This document shows positions 1-10,904 of a stretch of 64,000 nucleotides of DNA, piece after piece. Origin of the DNA: Lithodes maja. Lineage: Eukaryota > Arthropoda > Malacostraca > Decapoda > Lithodidae. A program made the position numbers and the translations under genes. Location: positions 94,123 to 158,122 of the forward strand of contig JBAKBP010003219.1 of NCBI GenBank assembly GCA_037953745.1, read 5' to 3'. The notes under the pieces are model-generated. The model was not told the origin of the DNA. It saw only the letters and a list, made by a program, of their open reading frames with translations, and searched no databases. Every line of letters begins with the position of its first letter. Within the stretch, counting starts at the first letter, position 1.

Positions 1-30
1 TTTCAATTACCCCCATGCGAACTTGTTAGG
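1..30 (-). mobile_element. End of a TTAA-bounded DNA element, cut by the window edge
   Basis: Read on the minus strand this stretch starts CCTAACAAG directly after a TTAA (31-34) and continues GCGCATGGGGG-like. The same end, also against TTAA, opens the element at 22412-23029. Two unrelated sites sharing an exact boundary next to TTAA supports a piggyBac-type terminus. Most of the element lies left of the window. Confidence 0.5.
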
Positions 31-307
31 TTAATCCATATTTTCAATTACTTGGAATATCCAATTAAATCTGAATTCTCATAAAAACACCTAATTACTA
101 ATGAAATGCACATACTGTATAAATTTCCGGGACAACACTTAGACACTCCTATCAACTTCACACAAGGTAACTCATTATCGGAGAGCAGCTGCGAGGTGTT
201 GACAGCTCGGAGGCCTACTAGGTAGTGATAGTTCGTGAATATTCGTATGCAATCGTGTTGTGGAAAATGGCCTCGATTATGGAAGATGTAGTTATGATAT
301 GATACGG

Positions 308-535
308 CCACAGGCCGTAGCTCGATTGGTAGAGCGTTCGCCTGCTAACCGTGAGGTTGACGGTTCGAGCCTCGGGCCAGCCAGTGAGTTATTGGCAGGC
401 GTCAGTGCTGTTGGTGAACGGTGCGGTCTAGCAACCTGTGGCAACTATTCACTAAGTCACTGATTCATCAGGGCACCCACCCTAGCCTTGCTATTCAGCA
501 GGGAGTGTATGGTGGTAAAAACTGCATCATCATCA
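308..535 (+). mobile_element. tRNA-derived SINE, copy 1
   Basis: The head resembles a tRNA: an A-box-like stretch (GTAGCTCGATTGGTAGAGC, about 315-333) and a B box (GGTTCGAGCCT, about 362-372), with a GGCC...GGCC acceptor-like pairing. A roughly 150-bp unique body follows and ends in (ATC)n. The inverted copy at 19733-19949 shares head, body and tail, so this is a SINE and not a functional tRNA gene. TATGAT on both sides may be a short target duplication. Confidence 0.75.
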
Positions 536-1118
536 TCTATGATTGCTCACAACATAACACAATGTGAAGCGAACAGTATTCTGGTTGTCATTAACCAATT
601 TTATGCAGTTTAGGAGGGAAACTTGAAAGGCAGACGGTTAATTGAGAGATACTTTGTACTTTTTATTCCTAGATAGCCTGCCTAAGCTGAGTAAAATCAT
701 GTAATGTTAGAGACTAATATGGAGAAGAGCATCCTTATACTTAAAGAGTTAATCACAATTTTGACACCGATACAGTTACTAAAAAAAATCCGCCGCAAAA
801 GTGCTAATGTGACTCAAACTTTGTAGCGCATTCCCACTTGACCTATTGAATCGTAGTGGAGTCGTACATAGGTTGTGATGAGTCGTGGATAGTCATATAC
901 TGTAGTTAAATTGCAAAGATGTCGTGGGAGATCTTGAAAAGTCGTGACATATCGTACCGATGTTGTGATTGTTCGTAATAGTTTTGTGTCAAATCATACC
1001 GGTATAGTACCAGTACCGTGGCACATCGTACTGGTGTCAAAGACATCGCAACAGAATTATGGCCGTGATGGAATTCCTGAGCTCGACAGGCGGATTCATT
1101 ACAATTTATAGGTCAAGG
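536..1118. other. AT-rich non-coding stretch
   Basis: No exon, repeat end or RNA gene could be supported. About 850-1050 has irregularly spaced GTCGTG/TCGTAC words that look like a decayed short tandem repeat. It probably lies in an NCBP1 intron upstream of the 1741 exon. Confidence 0.4.
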
Positions 1119-1120
1119 TA

Positions 1121-1616
1121 CAGTAAACCCTCGCTCTTTCGTACTTCACACTTTCGGAATTCCAAGGCTTTCGGACAAGCATTTCAATTCGAACTCATGG
1201 TTCAGCCTTTCGGATTTGTCCGAAAGGCTGAGAAAATACCTCCGTCCTTTTCGGACTACACTTTCGGACTACATTAAACTTCGGACTCATGCTTCAGCCT
1301 TTCGGATTTGTCCGAAAGTCTTTAGAAAAATTAAATCACATTCGGACCAAAGAGCCGAGTTTCGGACTTGTCTGGTTAGGTGAATGTGTATTCAGACTTA
1401 TAAACTTTGGACATTATTTTAGCCTTTCGGATTTGTCTGAAAGGCTGAGAAAAATTATTTCGCATTCGGACCGAAGAGCCGAGTTTCGGACTTATAAACT
1501 TCGGACATTATTTCAGCCTTTCGGATTTGTCTGAAAGGCTGAAGTGTGAGTTCGGACTTTTGACACTTTCGGACAGGGGTCTCCCCCAATTAGTCCGAAA
1601 GAGTGAGGGTTTACTG
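1121..1616. mobile_element. TA-flanked MITE with internal TTTCGGAC tandem repeats
   Basis: The ends are inverted repeats, CAGTAAACCCTCGCTCTTTCG at the left and its near complement (CGAAAGAGTGAGGGTTTACTG) at the right, flanked by TA on both sides, as expected of Tc1/mariner/pogo-type elements. The interior is almost entirely a degenerate repeat of about 85-100 bp carrying TTTCGGAC and its complement GTCCGAAAG, so it can fold extensively. It has no transposase. It ends about 125 bp before the NCBP1 exon at 1741. Confidence 0.7.
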
Positions 1617-1740
1617 TACATTACTGCAAATCGTCGTAAATATCGTGGAAGTGGGACCTGGGTTTAAGTAGTGATTACTTCTCATTTCCATTTGAATATG
1701 GCTCGATAATTTGAATAACACTTGCTCTCTCTTTTTCCAG

Positions 1741-1912
1741 TGCTGCAGTACTCCTGGATTTCCCATTAAAACACAAAATACCGCTGGAGTACATGATAGT
1801 GGAAGTGATTCTGGCAGAATTGTTCCACCTCCCCGGGCCACGCTACATTGAAATTTGCTATGGCGCACACCTCATTGAACTATGTAAACTACAGCCAGCC
1901 ACTATGCCACAG
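1741..1912 (+). CDS. NCBP1: Nuclear cap-binding protein subunit 1, internal exon
   Basis: A pyrimidine-rich acceptor (CTCTCTCTTTTTCCAG) precedes 1741 and a GTTTGT donor follows 1912. The first base completes a codon from an upstream exon; the other 171 bases give 57 residues including LPLEYM-like PLEYMIVEVILAELFHLPG and LIELCKLQP. This matches the MIF4G-type helical repeats of the large cap-binding subunit (CBP80), which with NCBP2 binds the m7G cap of nuclear transcripts and supports splicing, export and decay. It ends in phase 0 and joins the 2651 exon to read CKLQPATMPQ-VLAQAVELL. Upstream exons lie left of the window or were not recognised. Identification is by recalled family sequence, not by a search. 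Confidence 0.8.
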
Positions 1913-2086
1913 GTTTGTTACCCCTTCACACAAAGCTGTATTTAGTCCAGAGCTTTGTTTACCTTAGCCAATTTTCAATAATCTGATGTTCAGCTTTAGT
2001 CCACAGTAGATTTAGCCCCACCCTCTTGTCACAGTAAGGTATAGGCCAGCTAACATCCTTTCAATATAATTGTTATTATGTTCTGG

Positions 2087-2122
2087 GTATGGTGTCCCGA
2101 GTTCGAATCCCGGGAGGACCAT
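2087..2122 (+). repeat. tRNA 3'-half-like fragment
   Basis: It contains a T-arm-like segment with B box (GAGTTCGAATCCCGGG) followed by AGGACCA, as at the 3' end of a tRNA. There is no D arm or A box upstream, so it is a tRNA fragment or SINE remnant inside the NCBP1 intron. Confidence 0.4.
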
Positions 2123-2192
2123 ATGCTTTCATTATTTTATTCAAGTACATTGGGGTTTGTAATTGATGATTAGTGTTAAGAACAGGGTGTTA

Positions 2193-2480
2193 CTTATTAT
2201 AACTGTACAAACTTGCAAACTAAACAAACTAAAAAAGGAACGACACAATATATAGACAAAAGAACTAATCAAAATCACTACTGTATGTGGAAATAACGAT
2301 TTAGGAAAATACATTTTTGAAATGAAAGAACACAAAACCACCACATAGAATGTACATCACTATATGAGTAAGTGAATTTGGGTCCAAAGCAAATTAGTCG
2401 CACAAATATTAATGTACTCTCGTCATATTAAAGGAATCAGTCAATTTGGGAAGTTCCGGACGTTCTGGTAAATTCTGATA
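2193..2480 (+). repeat. Interspersed repeat, family I, copy 1
   Basis: About 290 bp with strong similarity to 19078-19375 and, for its first 65 bp, to 17642-17705. Shared blocks include AACGACACAATAT, ACCACCACATAGAATG and CTCGTCATATT. No coding capacity or terminal repeats seen. All three copies lie in introns of the two host genes, on the + strand. Confidence 0.65.
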
Positions 2481-2650
2481 ATTAACTGCCTTACGTAGTA
2501 CCAGTATGAAAGTTGATTGATATCGTGTGGGCTTTTTTCTTGGTGTCACCTTTTGAAGGTGGGAATTAACTGATTAACGAAGATAGAAAACTTTAATACC
2601 AGTACCTTTTAAGAATGAGGTTGTGTATTGCTAATGTGTGTTGTTTACAG

Positions 2651-2718
2651 GTGTTGGCACAAGCAGTAGAACTGCTGTTCGATCGCATTGACACTATGAA
2701 CGTCTGCTGCTTTGACAG
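2651..2718 (+). CDS. NCBP1: Nuclear cap-binding protein subunit 1, internal exon
   Basis: The acceptor TTGTTTACAG ends at 2650 and a GTGAGA donor follows 2718. Beginning in phase 0 it encodes VLAQAVELLFDRIDTMNVCC then FDR, with the last codon split after two bases. It continues the 1741-1912 exon directly, and together they match a contiguous part of animal NCBP1 around the second MIF4G-like domain. The expected following exon (a NWF..HLSNF-type segment) and the rest of the C-terminal half were not found before the N gap at 9489. Confidence 0.8.
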
Positions 2719-2825
2719 GTGAGATATACAAACCTTTACATTGTATGGATGACTAACAATTACAGAAGAGGATAAACCAATGAGTGTTTATCTATAATGC
2801 CAAGTTCGAACTGTCTTTGTGAGTA

Positions 2826-3592
2826 CAGTCAGGACCCCCAATACACGATTCCACAATGCGCGAAAACCCTAATACACGAGTTACCCCTTGAAAATAACAT
2901 TAATTAATTAAACATTAATTACGCGAGGTGGTACCACAATACACGAATCGAGAGCTAAGAAGGGGCCAAATCCGCTATTCCCGCTTGATACGCGAGCACG
3001 TCTACGTTTCACGAGGCCCAGGAGTAGCTCTGAAAAAAGAAGAAGACGGGCATACGCCTGCCTTCCCTCCCTCCCGCTTACCCTCCCTCCCTCCCTCCCA
3101 CAGTCCCGCTCAAGCGCTCATAGCCATGCGGAGTGACCAAACGTTTGTAGTGCCTGCCACTTTTTTCGCCATGCCACGCCAATATAAGAAGATAACACAC
3201 AAAATGAAGGTGGAAGTGTTGGATCGTAAGAAAAAAGGAGAAGGAAACTGTGCAATAGGCTTGTCAGAGTAAACTGTTCGTACGATTTGGTCAGGGAGGG
3301 AGAAGTTGGAGAAAATCGTGAAGTCCTACGGTCCTAGTCCTAGCCTATCTACTACTAATTTTAAGGTAAGGTTTCATATTTTTATTCATTGTTCTTATTA
3401 TATATAAGATATAGACTGTACTGTAGAGCCAAAAATGTCGAAAATAAAGCCAAAAATTTCGAAAATAGGCCATAATTGAGAGACGTCACCCAATCTAATT
3501 ATTCCCATTTAAAGTTAGTTCCACAATACACGAATTCACAATACGCGATGCCTCCTGTCACCCCTATTCTCGCGAATTGGGGGTCCTGACTG
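2826..3592 (+). mobile_element. Tigger/pogo-like non-autonomous transposon, copy 1
   Basis: The ends are inverted repeats (CAGTCAGGACCCCCAATACA at 2826; the complementary TGGGGGTCCTGACTG ends at 3592) flanked by TA on both sides. Around 3170-3350 it encodes a relic of the N-terminal CENP-B/pogo helix-turn-helix: MPRQYKKITHKMKVEVLDRK, then a segment ending IGLSE, a TAA stop, then TVRTIW. The stop falls at the same place in the second copy (20598-21367), so this is a shared non-autonomous family and not independent decay. Confidence 0.8.
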
Positions 3593-3769
3593 TACTGTAC
3601 TGTATTTAGAGAGCCAGGTTTTATGCTAGCAGGAGGTTCTTATCTCTTGGAAGTTAGTACTGTACTTATATCAGAACAGATAAACATGTACAGCTTACTG
3701 TATATGTGTGTATTTACAAGTCATTGTTGGTATAAGAGTTTGCATACAAGTTACTATTGGTAAAAGAAT

Positions 3770-4095
3770 AACATGCATACCGGGGAGCCGGTATATATGA
3801 AGGGCATGCCTGGAAGTAATGTGGGCAGGCATTGTGGTGCCGTTCCGCTACGTATCTGCCTGCTGAAATAGGAACCTCTCTGGGAGTTGCTGGAGGCCCC
3901 TGGAGGCCCCTAGTGATCCTTGGTCTCTGTTCTTCTCCTGGGCGACCTAGATGTGTGCATTTTTATTTATTTTTTTATTTTTCGGGCTATGTCTCGAGTC
4001 AGCCACCCCCAGCTATGTGTGTCATCCTAAATGTATCATGTACTGTATATACTAAGGTACATACCCCATAGCTGGGGGTGGCTGACTCGAGACAT
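3770..4095 (+). repeat. LINE-C 3'-UTR-like fragment containing a 29-bp inverted repeat
   Basis: 3780-3990 resembles the 3' untranslated part of LINE-C at 25550-25830 (shared TCTTCTCCTGGGYGACCT and the GATGTGTG-poly-T transition). It is followed by a near-perfect inverted repeat, 3989-4017 against 4067-4095, with about 49 bp between the arms. The right arm probably arose by fold-back copying or aberrant insertion. Confidence 0.5.
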
Positions 4096-4330
4096 GTACA
4101 GTTAAGTGCATATGTTGCGGCTCAGGTGGTCATCTCTCTCCCCTGTTTTACCAGGAGAAAAACGGTGTTCTGTTGGTTCCCCTGAACTCACCCCTCCCCT
4201 CCCGCCATCCCGTGTTCCCTTCCACCAGTATTCCCCCCTTCTCTCTCCCCCCACCCCCTCCAAAAAAAACCCCACACACACACACACAAACTTTTAAAGC
4301 AAAATTGGATAAATGTAGAGAGAGAGAGAC

Positions 4331-4600
<270 letters not shown>

Positions 4601-4856
4601 CCCCCCCGTGGTGGAGGGCGGACGTGCTTGAGACAGCTGATTCAGCCAGCGCCTGTTTGGTGGTTTGGTATTTTTGTAGCGTTCATATGTGTTGTCCTTT
4701 TGTTTATTAATTATAATTTAAATGCAATTAGTGAATATACTCCCTAGTTAAAACAGGTGAGAGTTGAGTTTGATTTGAGTAGGAAAGAAAAAGTAATGGA
4801 TATTCCCACCGAAACTTGTGGAGCCGAACAGGTGTAAACAAAGGCCAGCTGGCAGT

Positions 4857-5966
4857 ATGGCCAGCGGTGGGAGGAACCGGCTCAGCCTGCCCCCAAGCAG
4901 GGTAACCAGAGACCCTTATGATCGTGATCATGAGGTATTTGATATTTCAGGGTTCTCAGAGGAGGGAGTAGCAATATCTGCATTTGCGGTGAGGTTGAAT
5001 AAACTGGAGCGGAAGCTAGAGGAACAGGAGACAAAAAGCTTAGATTATGAACGAAGAGAAAAAAGAATGGCAAACCAAATTGGTATTTTGAAGGATGAGA
5101 ATTACGTGTTAAGGGTTTGTATTAGCGAAATGCAGGAAGAAATGGACAGGATGAAGAAAGATATGAAGGATGTTGAATTAAAGAAGGATGAATTTCAAAA
5201 GAACGAGGAGGTAAGGAATTTGAAATTTTCGGAGATAGTAAAGGAGCAACAGATACATAGGCAGGGAGGTAACTTTGAAAAGGATGTAGTTAAGGTAATT
5301 AGACAGAAGGAAAATCTAGTGAGGGAGACTGCTGGAAGAAGGAAATGTATTGTGATAAGAGGAGATAAGGAGAAACACAATGTAAAGAGAGAGGAGAGAA
5401 GTGGGATAGAGAGAGACCGAGTGAGGGAGATTCTACAGGTAGTGGACGAGGGTGTGAGAGAGTGGGAGAATGAAATTGAAGACATGCATAGAATTGGAAA
5501 ATATAAACAAGAGTCTAGCTTGTCTAGGCCAATGAAAGTGCAGTTTCGCACAGTAGGAATAGTAGAGGAAATCATGAATAATAAATGGAGGTTGAAAGAT
5601 AAGGATTGTCTGAAGCATATTTACATCGAAAAAGACTTGGACTTAGATGAAAGAAACAAAATGAAAAGTTTGAGGGATGAGGTGAAGGAATTGAATGCCA
5701 AAAGAACAGAACAAGAAGTGGATTTTTTTTATTGGAGACTGGTAGGAACGAAGAAGAGGAAATGGTTCATCAAAAGCCCACAGAGGAAGACGGAGGGGCA
5801 AACAGAGAACTTAGGGATGAACGGTCGGACAGGGGAAGCGAGTACCAGTACCGAAGGACAGGAGGGAGAGACTGGTGTAAACCAGGAACAAGTGAGAGGA
5901 ACAGGGCAGGTGGAGAGCACGGGGGAGCAAGGGAGAGAAGGTGGAGTGGAAGCGGGGGGGGAGTAG
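4857..5966 (+). CDS. LINE-A ORF1 protein, coiled-coil RNA-binding type
   Basis: Non-LTR retrotransposon ORF1. The ATG at 4857 (MASGGRNRLS) is the first methionine of the frame, which is open a little further upstream. A proline-containing head of about 45 residues is followed by a long Lys/Glu-rich predicted coiled coil (roughly 55-160), then a charged domain with RKCIVIRGDKE and the FFYWRLVGTKKRKWF motif near residues 290-305; the Gly/Glu-rich tail is low complexity. LINE-B at 33977 has the matching order (coiled coil, RGVILYGDIET, NFYWRVRDGKVRKWF), which shows that the frame is real up to about 5780. ORF1 proteins of this kind probably coat the element RNA. The last 190 bases overlap the ORF2 frame and may not be translated as given. 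Confidence 0.8.
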   Translation: MASGGRNRLSLPPSRVTRDPYDRDHEVFDISGFSEEGVAISAFAVRLNKLERKLEEQETKSLDYERREKRMANQIGILKDENYVLRVCISEMQEEMDRMKKDMKDVELKKDEFQKNEEVRNLKFSEIVKEQQIHRQGGNFEKDVVKVIRQKENLVRETAGRRKCIVIRGDKEKHNVKREERSGIERDRVREILQVVDEGVREWENEIEDMHRIGKYKQESSLSRPMKVQFRTVGIVEEIMNNKWRLKDKDCLKHIYIEKDLDLDERNKMKSLRDEVKELNAKRTEQEVDFFYWRLVGTKKRKWFIKSPQRKTEGQTENLGMNGRTGEASTSTEGQEGETGVNQEQVRGTGQVESTGEQGREGGVEAGGE

Positions 5967-6019
5967 AGTCTGGGAATATTAGGGAAAGAGAAAAAAAGAA
6001 AGGTGTAAGAAGGGGGGAG

Positions 6020-8842
6020 ATGAAGCTGATGTATAGTAATGTGGATGGCTTGCTGTCTAAGAAATTAGAATTGAATGACTATATTGAGAAATATAAACCA
6101 CATATTATGTGCTTAGCAGAAACAAAGTTGAGAGGTGGTACTGAATTGGGAGTGTTGGGATGGGAAGGGTACAATGTGTGGAGAAAAGATAGAGAAGGAA
6201 AAGTGGGCGGTGGAGTGTTAATAATGACTGACAGAAATATAGAAGCAAGTGAGATTAACCTAGGCAATAATAGATCAGAAATTATAGCAGTGACAATAAA
6301 AGACAAGGACAACAAAGCAACTGATATAGCAGTGGCTTATATACCACCACAAACTAGAGCATGGAAGCGGGATAAATATGATCAACTAATCACGGAATCT
6401 CTAGATGCACTAAAAATACTTTTTAATAGGAGAAATAAATTATTATTAACAGGTGATTTCAATTGTAAGGAAGTCAATTGGGAAGGGTTAGATGCGGGAA
6501 ATAATAATGAATCTTGGGGCAGTAAATTATTGAATCTAGTAACAGAAAACATGTTAACACAACATGTTAGAGAAAACACACGAATCAGAGGGATGGATGA
6601 ACCATCCAGGCTGGACCTAGTCTTCACCAGTGATCCACATGATGTTAGAAAGATAAATTATCGTTGTCCCTTGGGAAAAAGTGATCACAAGATATTAGAA
6701 ATGGAGATGGATTTGGGGAAAAATGAGGAGAGAAAGGAAGGACATAAAATAAATAGATACAATTATGCTAAAACTGATTTTAAATCATTGAAACATTATT
6801 TCCAAAGTATAAATTGGAAGGAACTAGAAAGCCTGGAAATGGTTCAAGACAAATATAGACTTTTCCTGAAAGTATATGAAGAAGGGATACATAAATATGT
6901 CCCAAGGTTCCAATCAGGGGTAAAGAAGGAAAAAGAATGGTTCAATATAAGATGTAGTAAGGCACAGGATAGAAGAAACCGAGCCTGGAATATAGCACGG
7001 AAGAGACATAGTGAAAATAACTGGAATAAGTACAAGGAGAAAAGAAATGAATACGTAAAGATACGACGCGAGGAACAATATAAATATGAAAGGAATATTG
7101 TAGAGAAGTGCAAAAATGAGCCAAAACTATTTTATAGATTTGTAAATGGAAAAATAAAAACAAAAGAAGGTATTGTCAGACTAAGAGTTGGAACAAACAG
7201 CTATGAGAAAGATAAAGAATTGTGTGAAGTTATGAATGAAAAGCTTCAGTCAGTGTTTGTAAAAGAGGAGGAGTTTATAGAACCTAATAGAGAAATGAGA
7301 ACACCACAGATGCCTGAAATGAAAGTGACAAAAAGTGAAGTGCTGAAATTGATGCAGGATTTGGACGTGAGAAAATCAATGGGACCAGATGGAGTGGCTG
7401 GATGGATCCTCAAAGAATGTGCGGAAGAGTTAGTGGAACCAATCTATGAAATCATCAAATCTTCACTGAATGAGGGAGACCTGCCAGTGGAATGGAAGAG
7501 AGCTAACATAGTACCAATTTACAAAGGAGGAGACAGAGAAAATCCGCTTAACTACAGACCGGTGTCCCTCACCAGCATTGTTTGTAAAATTTGTGAGAAA
7601 ATTATAAGGAAAAAGTGGACACACTTCATTGAGGGACAGGGGGTGCTTAGCGAGAAACAATTTGGATTCAGGGAAGGGAGATCTTGTGTATCTAATTTAT
7701 TAAGCTTTTATAGCAGAGTTGTAGATGTTACACAGGAGAGAGAGGGATGGGTTGACTGTGTTTACCTGGACCTGAAAAAGGCCTTTGACAGGGTGCCTCA
7801 CAAAAGGTTATTGTGGAAATTGCAGGTTGTTGGAGGTGTACATGGTAGGATGTTAAAATGGATGGAAAACTTTTTAATAGGAAGAGAAATGAGGACCACG
7901 ATACGAGACGAATATTCACAGTGGAGGAGTGTGACGAGCGGAGTACCACAGGGATCAGTGTTGGGTCCGATAATGTTCCTACTTTATGTAAACGACATGC
8001 CAGAAAACTTGAATAGTCATATGAATATGTTTGCGGATGACGCTAAGATCATGAAGAATGTCACCTGTATAGAAAGTTGTCAGGATCTTCAAAAGGACCT
8101 AGATGAGTTGCACAGATGGAGCCAAACCTGGAAAATGAGTTTCAATGCAGAAAAGTGTCATGTTTTGGAAGTGGGAACAAGTGAGATAAGGCCAAGCTGG
8201 GTGTACAAATTAGGAACTGAAATAATCGGCAAAACACGGCATGAGAAGGACCTTGGAGTGATAATACAAGATGATCTATCCCCGGAGAAGCATATTAACA
8301 TGATCATTGGAGGAGCATATGGAATAATAACCAATATGAGAGTGGCATTTAACTATTTGGATGAAGAAATGTTAAGAAAATTGATAATGACTATGATAAG
8401 ACCAAGATTAGAATATGCAGCAGTGATATGGTCACCACATTTGAAAAAACATATAAACAAATTAGAGAAAGTCCAAAGGATAGCAACGAAGATGATCCCA
8501 AGATTGAAGGAGTTGACATATGAGGAAAGACTTAAGACACTACAACTGCCTACCTTGAAAGAGAGAAGGGAACGAGGCGACTTAATAACGATGTTCAAGG
8601 GAGTAAAAAGTTTGGAACGAGTAGATAGGGAAGATCTATTCGTGAGGGATAATGGAAGGACAAGAGGGCACGAGTTTAAGCTGAGGAAGGGCAGATGTCG
8701 TAAGGACACAAAGAAATTCAGCTTCCCATATAGGAGTATAGAGACTTGGAACAACTTGGAGGAGGAGGTGGTGAGAGCGAGGAACATTAACATGTTCAAA
8801 TCTAGGTTGGATAAAAGTAAATATGGAAATAGGGCAACATAA
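6020..8842 (+). CDS. LINE-A ORF2: endonuclease-reverse transcriptase
   Basis: The frame is open from 5681, overlapping ORF1 by about 285 nt in its -1 frame. In-frame ATGs lie at 5762 and at 6020; 6020 is chosen because the APE-type endonuclease begins there (MKLMYSNVDGL). Domains in order: endonuclease with SNVDG, LAETKL, GDFN and GKSDHKILE; a Lys/Arg-rich linker; reverse transcriptase with MGPDGVAGWILK, NYRPVSLTSIVCK, YLDLKKAFDRVPH, SGVPQGSVLGP and catalytic FADD (codons at 8030-8041); then a thumb/C-terminal region (RPRLEYAAVIWSPHLKKHI, YEERLKTLQLP). The order is that of jockey/CR1-group LINEs; the exact clade needs a tree. There are no internal stops across 941 codons, so the insertion is young. 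Confidence 0.9.
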   Translation: MKLMYSNVDGLLSKKLELNDYIEKYKPHIMCLAETKLRGGTELGVLGWEGYNVWRKDREGKVGGGVLIMTDRNIEASEINLGNNRSEIIAVTIKDKDNKATDIAVAYIPPQTRAWKRDKYDQLITESLDALKILFNRRNKLLLTGDFNCKEVNWEGLDAGNNNESWGSKLLNLVTENMLTQHVRENTRIRGMDEPSRLDLVFTSDPHDVRKINYRCPLGKSDHKILEMEMDLGKNEERKEGHKINRYNYAKTDFKSLKHYFQSINWKELESLEMVQDKYRLFLKVYEEGIHKYVPRFQSGVKKEKEWFNIRCSKAQDRRNRAWNIARKRHSENNWNKYKEKRNEYVKIRREEQYKYERNIVEKCKNEPKLFYRFVNGKIKTKEGIVRLRVGTNSYEKDKELCEVMNEKLQSVFVKEEEFIEPNREMRTPQMPEMKVTKSEVLKLMQDLDVRKSMGPDGVAGWILKECAEELVEPIYEIIKSSLNEGDLPVEWKRANIVPIYKGGDRENPLNYRPVSLTSIVCKICEKIIRKKWTHFIEGQGVLSEKQFGFREGRSCVSNLLSFYSRVVDVTQEREGWVDCVYLDLKKAFDRVPHKRLLWKLQVVGGVHGRMLKWMENFLIGREMRTTIRDEYSQWRSVTSGVPQGSVLGPIMFLLYVNDMPENLNSHMNMFADDAKIMKNVTCIESCQDLQKDLDELHRWSQTWKMSFNAEKCHVLEVGTSEIRPSWVYKLGTEIIGKTRHEKDLGVIIQDDLSPEKHINMIIGGAYGIITNMRVAFNYLDEEMLRKLIMTMIRPRLEYAAVIWSPHLKKHINKLEKVQRIATKMIPRLKELTYEERLKTLQLPTLKERRERGDLITMFKGVKSLERVDREDLFVRDNGRTRGHEFKLRKGRCRKDTKKFSFPYRSIETWNNLEEEVVRARNINMFKSRLDKSKYGNRAT

Positions 8843-8933
8843 GTTATGATATGTTAGTCCAAAATACTGGGAACTGGGAATATCCATTACGATACTTGTC
8901 TAAGTAAAATGGATTGATTATAAAGTAACTAAG

Positions 8934-9488
<555 letters not shown>

Positions 9489-9688
9489 NNNNNNNNNNNN
9501 NNNNNNNNNNNNNNNNNNNNNNNNNNNNNNNNNNNNNNNNNNNNNNNNNNNNNNNNNNNNNNNNNNNNNNNNNNNNNNNNNNNNNNNNNNNNNNNNNNNN
9601 NNNNNNNNNNNNNNNNNNNNNNNNNNNNNNNNNNNNNNNNNNNNNNNNNNNNNNNNNNNNNNNNNNNNNNNNNNNNNNNNNNNNNNNN
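9489..9688. other. Assembly gap (200 N)
   Basis: A run of 200 undefined bases, a round number typical of a gap of unknown length. Block A begins on the very next base. The missing 3' exons of NCBP1 and IARS2 may be hidden here. Confidence 0.99.
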
Positions 9689-10530
9689 CTCACGTTCCCT
9701 GTTTATGGGTGCGCAACGGTCTAAACCCTGCTCACGTTCCCTGTTTATGGGGTTTGCGAAGGTTTGTAATACTTCAATGTATCTATTTCAAGTCAAATAT
9801 ACATTTCCGCGCATCATCAAACCATACTAAGTCTACTACTAATAATATTAACCCATTAGTACCAACAGAATAGCGACAAAATAGGGGTAGTATAACTGTA
9901 GATTTATCCTATTATTTATTAATCTCACCACCACACCCCCAATGAAATTAATTAACTTGAGAAATTTTAATAGGCCTACCACAAATTTTCCCGAGTGTTT
10001 TTTATAAAAAAAATTGTTAATTTGCTAGCCTATAGGCTAGTGTTTGTAATTAATTAGAAATCTCGGGAAAACCTATTTTCCCCATTAGGCCTATCGATCG
10101 ATGTTGAGACACGCCCCCCGATAGTGATTTGAAAAGACATTAGCCTAACCTAACAACCTTACCTAACCTAAGAGACATGAGGGACATCTCGTTAGACAAC
10201 TTCAAGAGAGCCCTAGATGTCGAACTGCAAAAAGTGCCAGACGAGCCCATCCTCGCAAGAGAGCGAGCTGTCGCTTCAAACAGTCTACTGCACCAAATCA
10301 CCACCCATAACAAGGGGCGTCGCGCTCCTTGGTGCCGCTAGAGGAGCGGCGAACACATCCAAAGGTATCCAAAGGTAAGGTAACCTAACCTAATATTATG
10401 GGTGGGGGCTGCTGCCCCCACACCCCCGCTGGTTGAGTACTAATCCCTTAGTGAATAAAAAAAAAGGCCAGAACAATTTTTATGACAAGGACAAGAATGA
10501 TAGAAGTAAAAGAAAACTTCAAAAACAAAT

Positions 10531-10758
10531 ATGAACCTAACCTATTGTGCGATATTTGTCAAAATGAAAATTAAAATCAAATGCACCTGTTCAACTGAAT
10601 TATACGAAGACCTATACAAAGATCTGAGAGGCAGGGACAACTTGAGGGAAATATTTGAACAAAATGAATTAAAAAGGGTAGCAGAGATTATAAGAACAGT
10701 TCTAAAAAGGAGGGAGAGGGAGACTATCGTTAATTTGAGAAAAGAAATATACAAGTAA
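10531..10758 (+). CDS. Small Lys/Arg-rich ORF, function unknown
   Basis: 75 codons beginning MNLTYCAIFVKMKIKIKCTC and ending with a basic, probably helical segment (VAEIIRTVLKRRERETIVNL). It is unchanged in the inverted copy at 38792-39019, which says little because the whole block is nearly identical. No domain recognised. It could be a fragment of a retroelement ORF; upstream AT-rich sequence gives no promoter evidence. Confidence 0.3.
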   Translation: MNLTYCAIFVKMKIKIKCTCSTELYEDLYKDLRGRDNLREIFEQNELKRVAEIIRTVLKRRERETIVNLRKEIYK

Positions 10759-10904
10759 TAGGCCTATGAACATTTTTAACAAATATAAATAACAATAAGG
10801 AAACAGCCATCGTTCATAGAACGAACTCCTGGATGGGAGAGTGCGCCAAAAACAACAACAACAACAATTGGCTGTCGATTATACGAAGGTGAAAAAAAAA
10901 ATCG

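Noticed and set aside
312..382. Possible functional tRNA gene
   Set aside because: A and B boxes are present, but the sequence continues into a body and tail shared with 19733-19949, so it is a SINE head.
5723..5730. T run as a -1 slippery site in LINE-A
   Set aside because: It has a T TTT TTT in phase, but ORF1 homology with LINE-B continues in the ORF1 frame beyond it (to about 5780), so the frame change lies further downstream.
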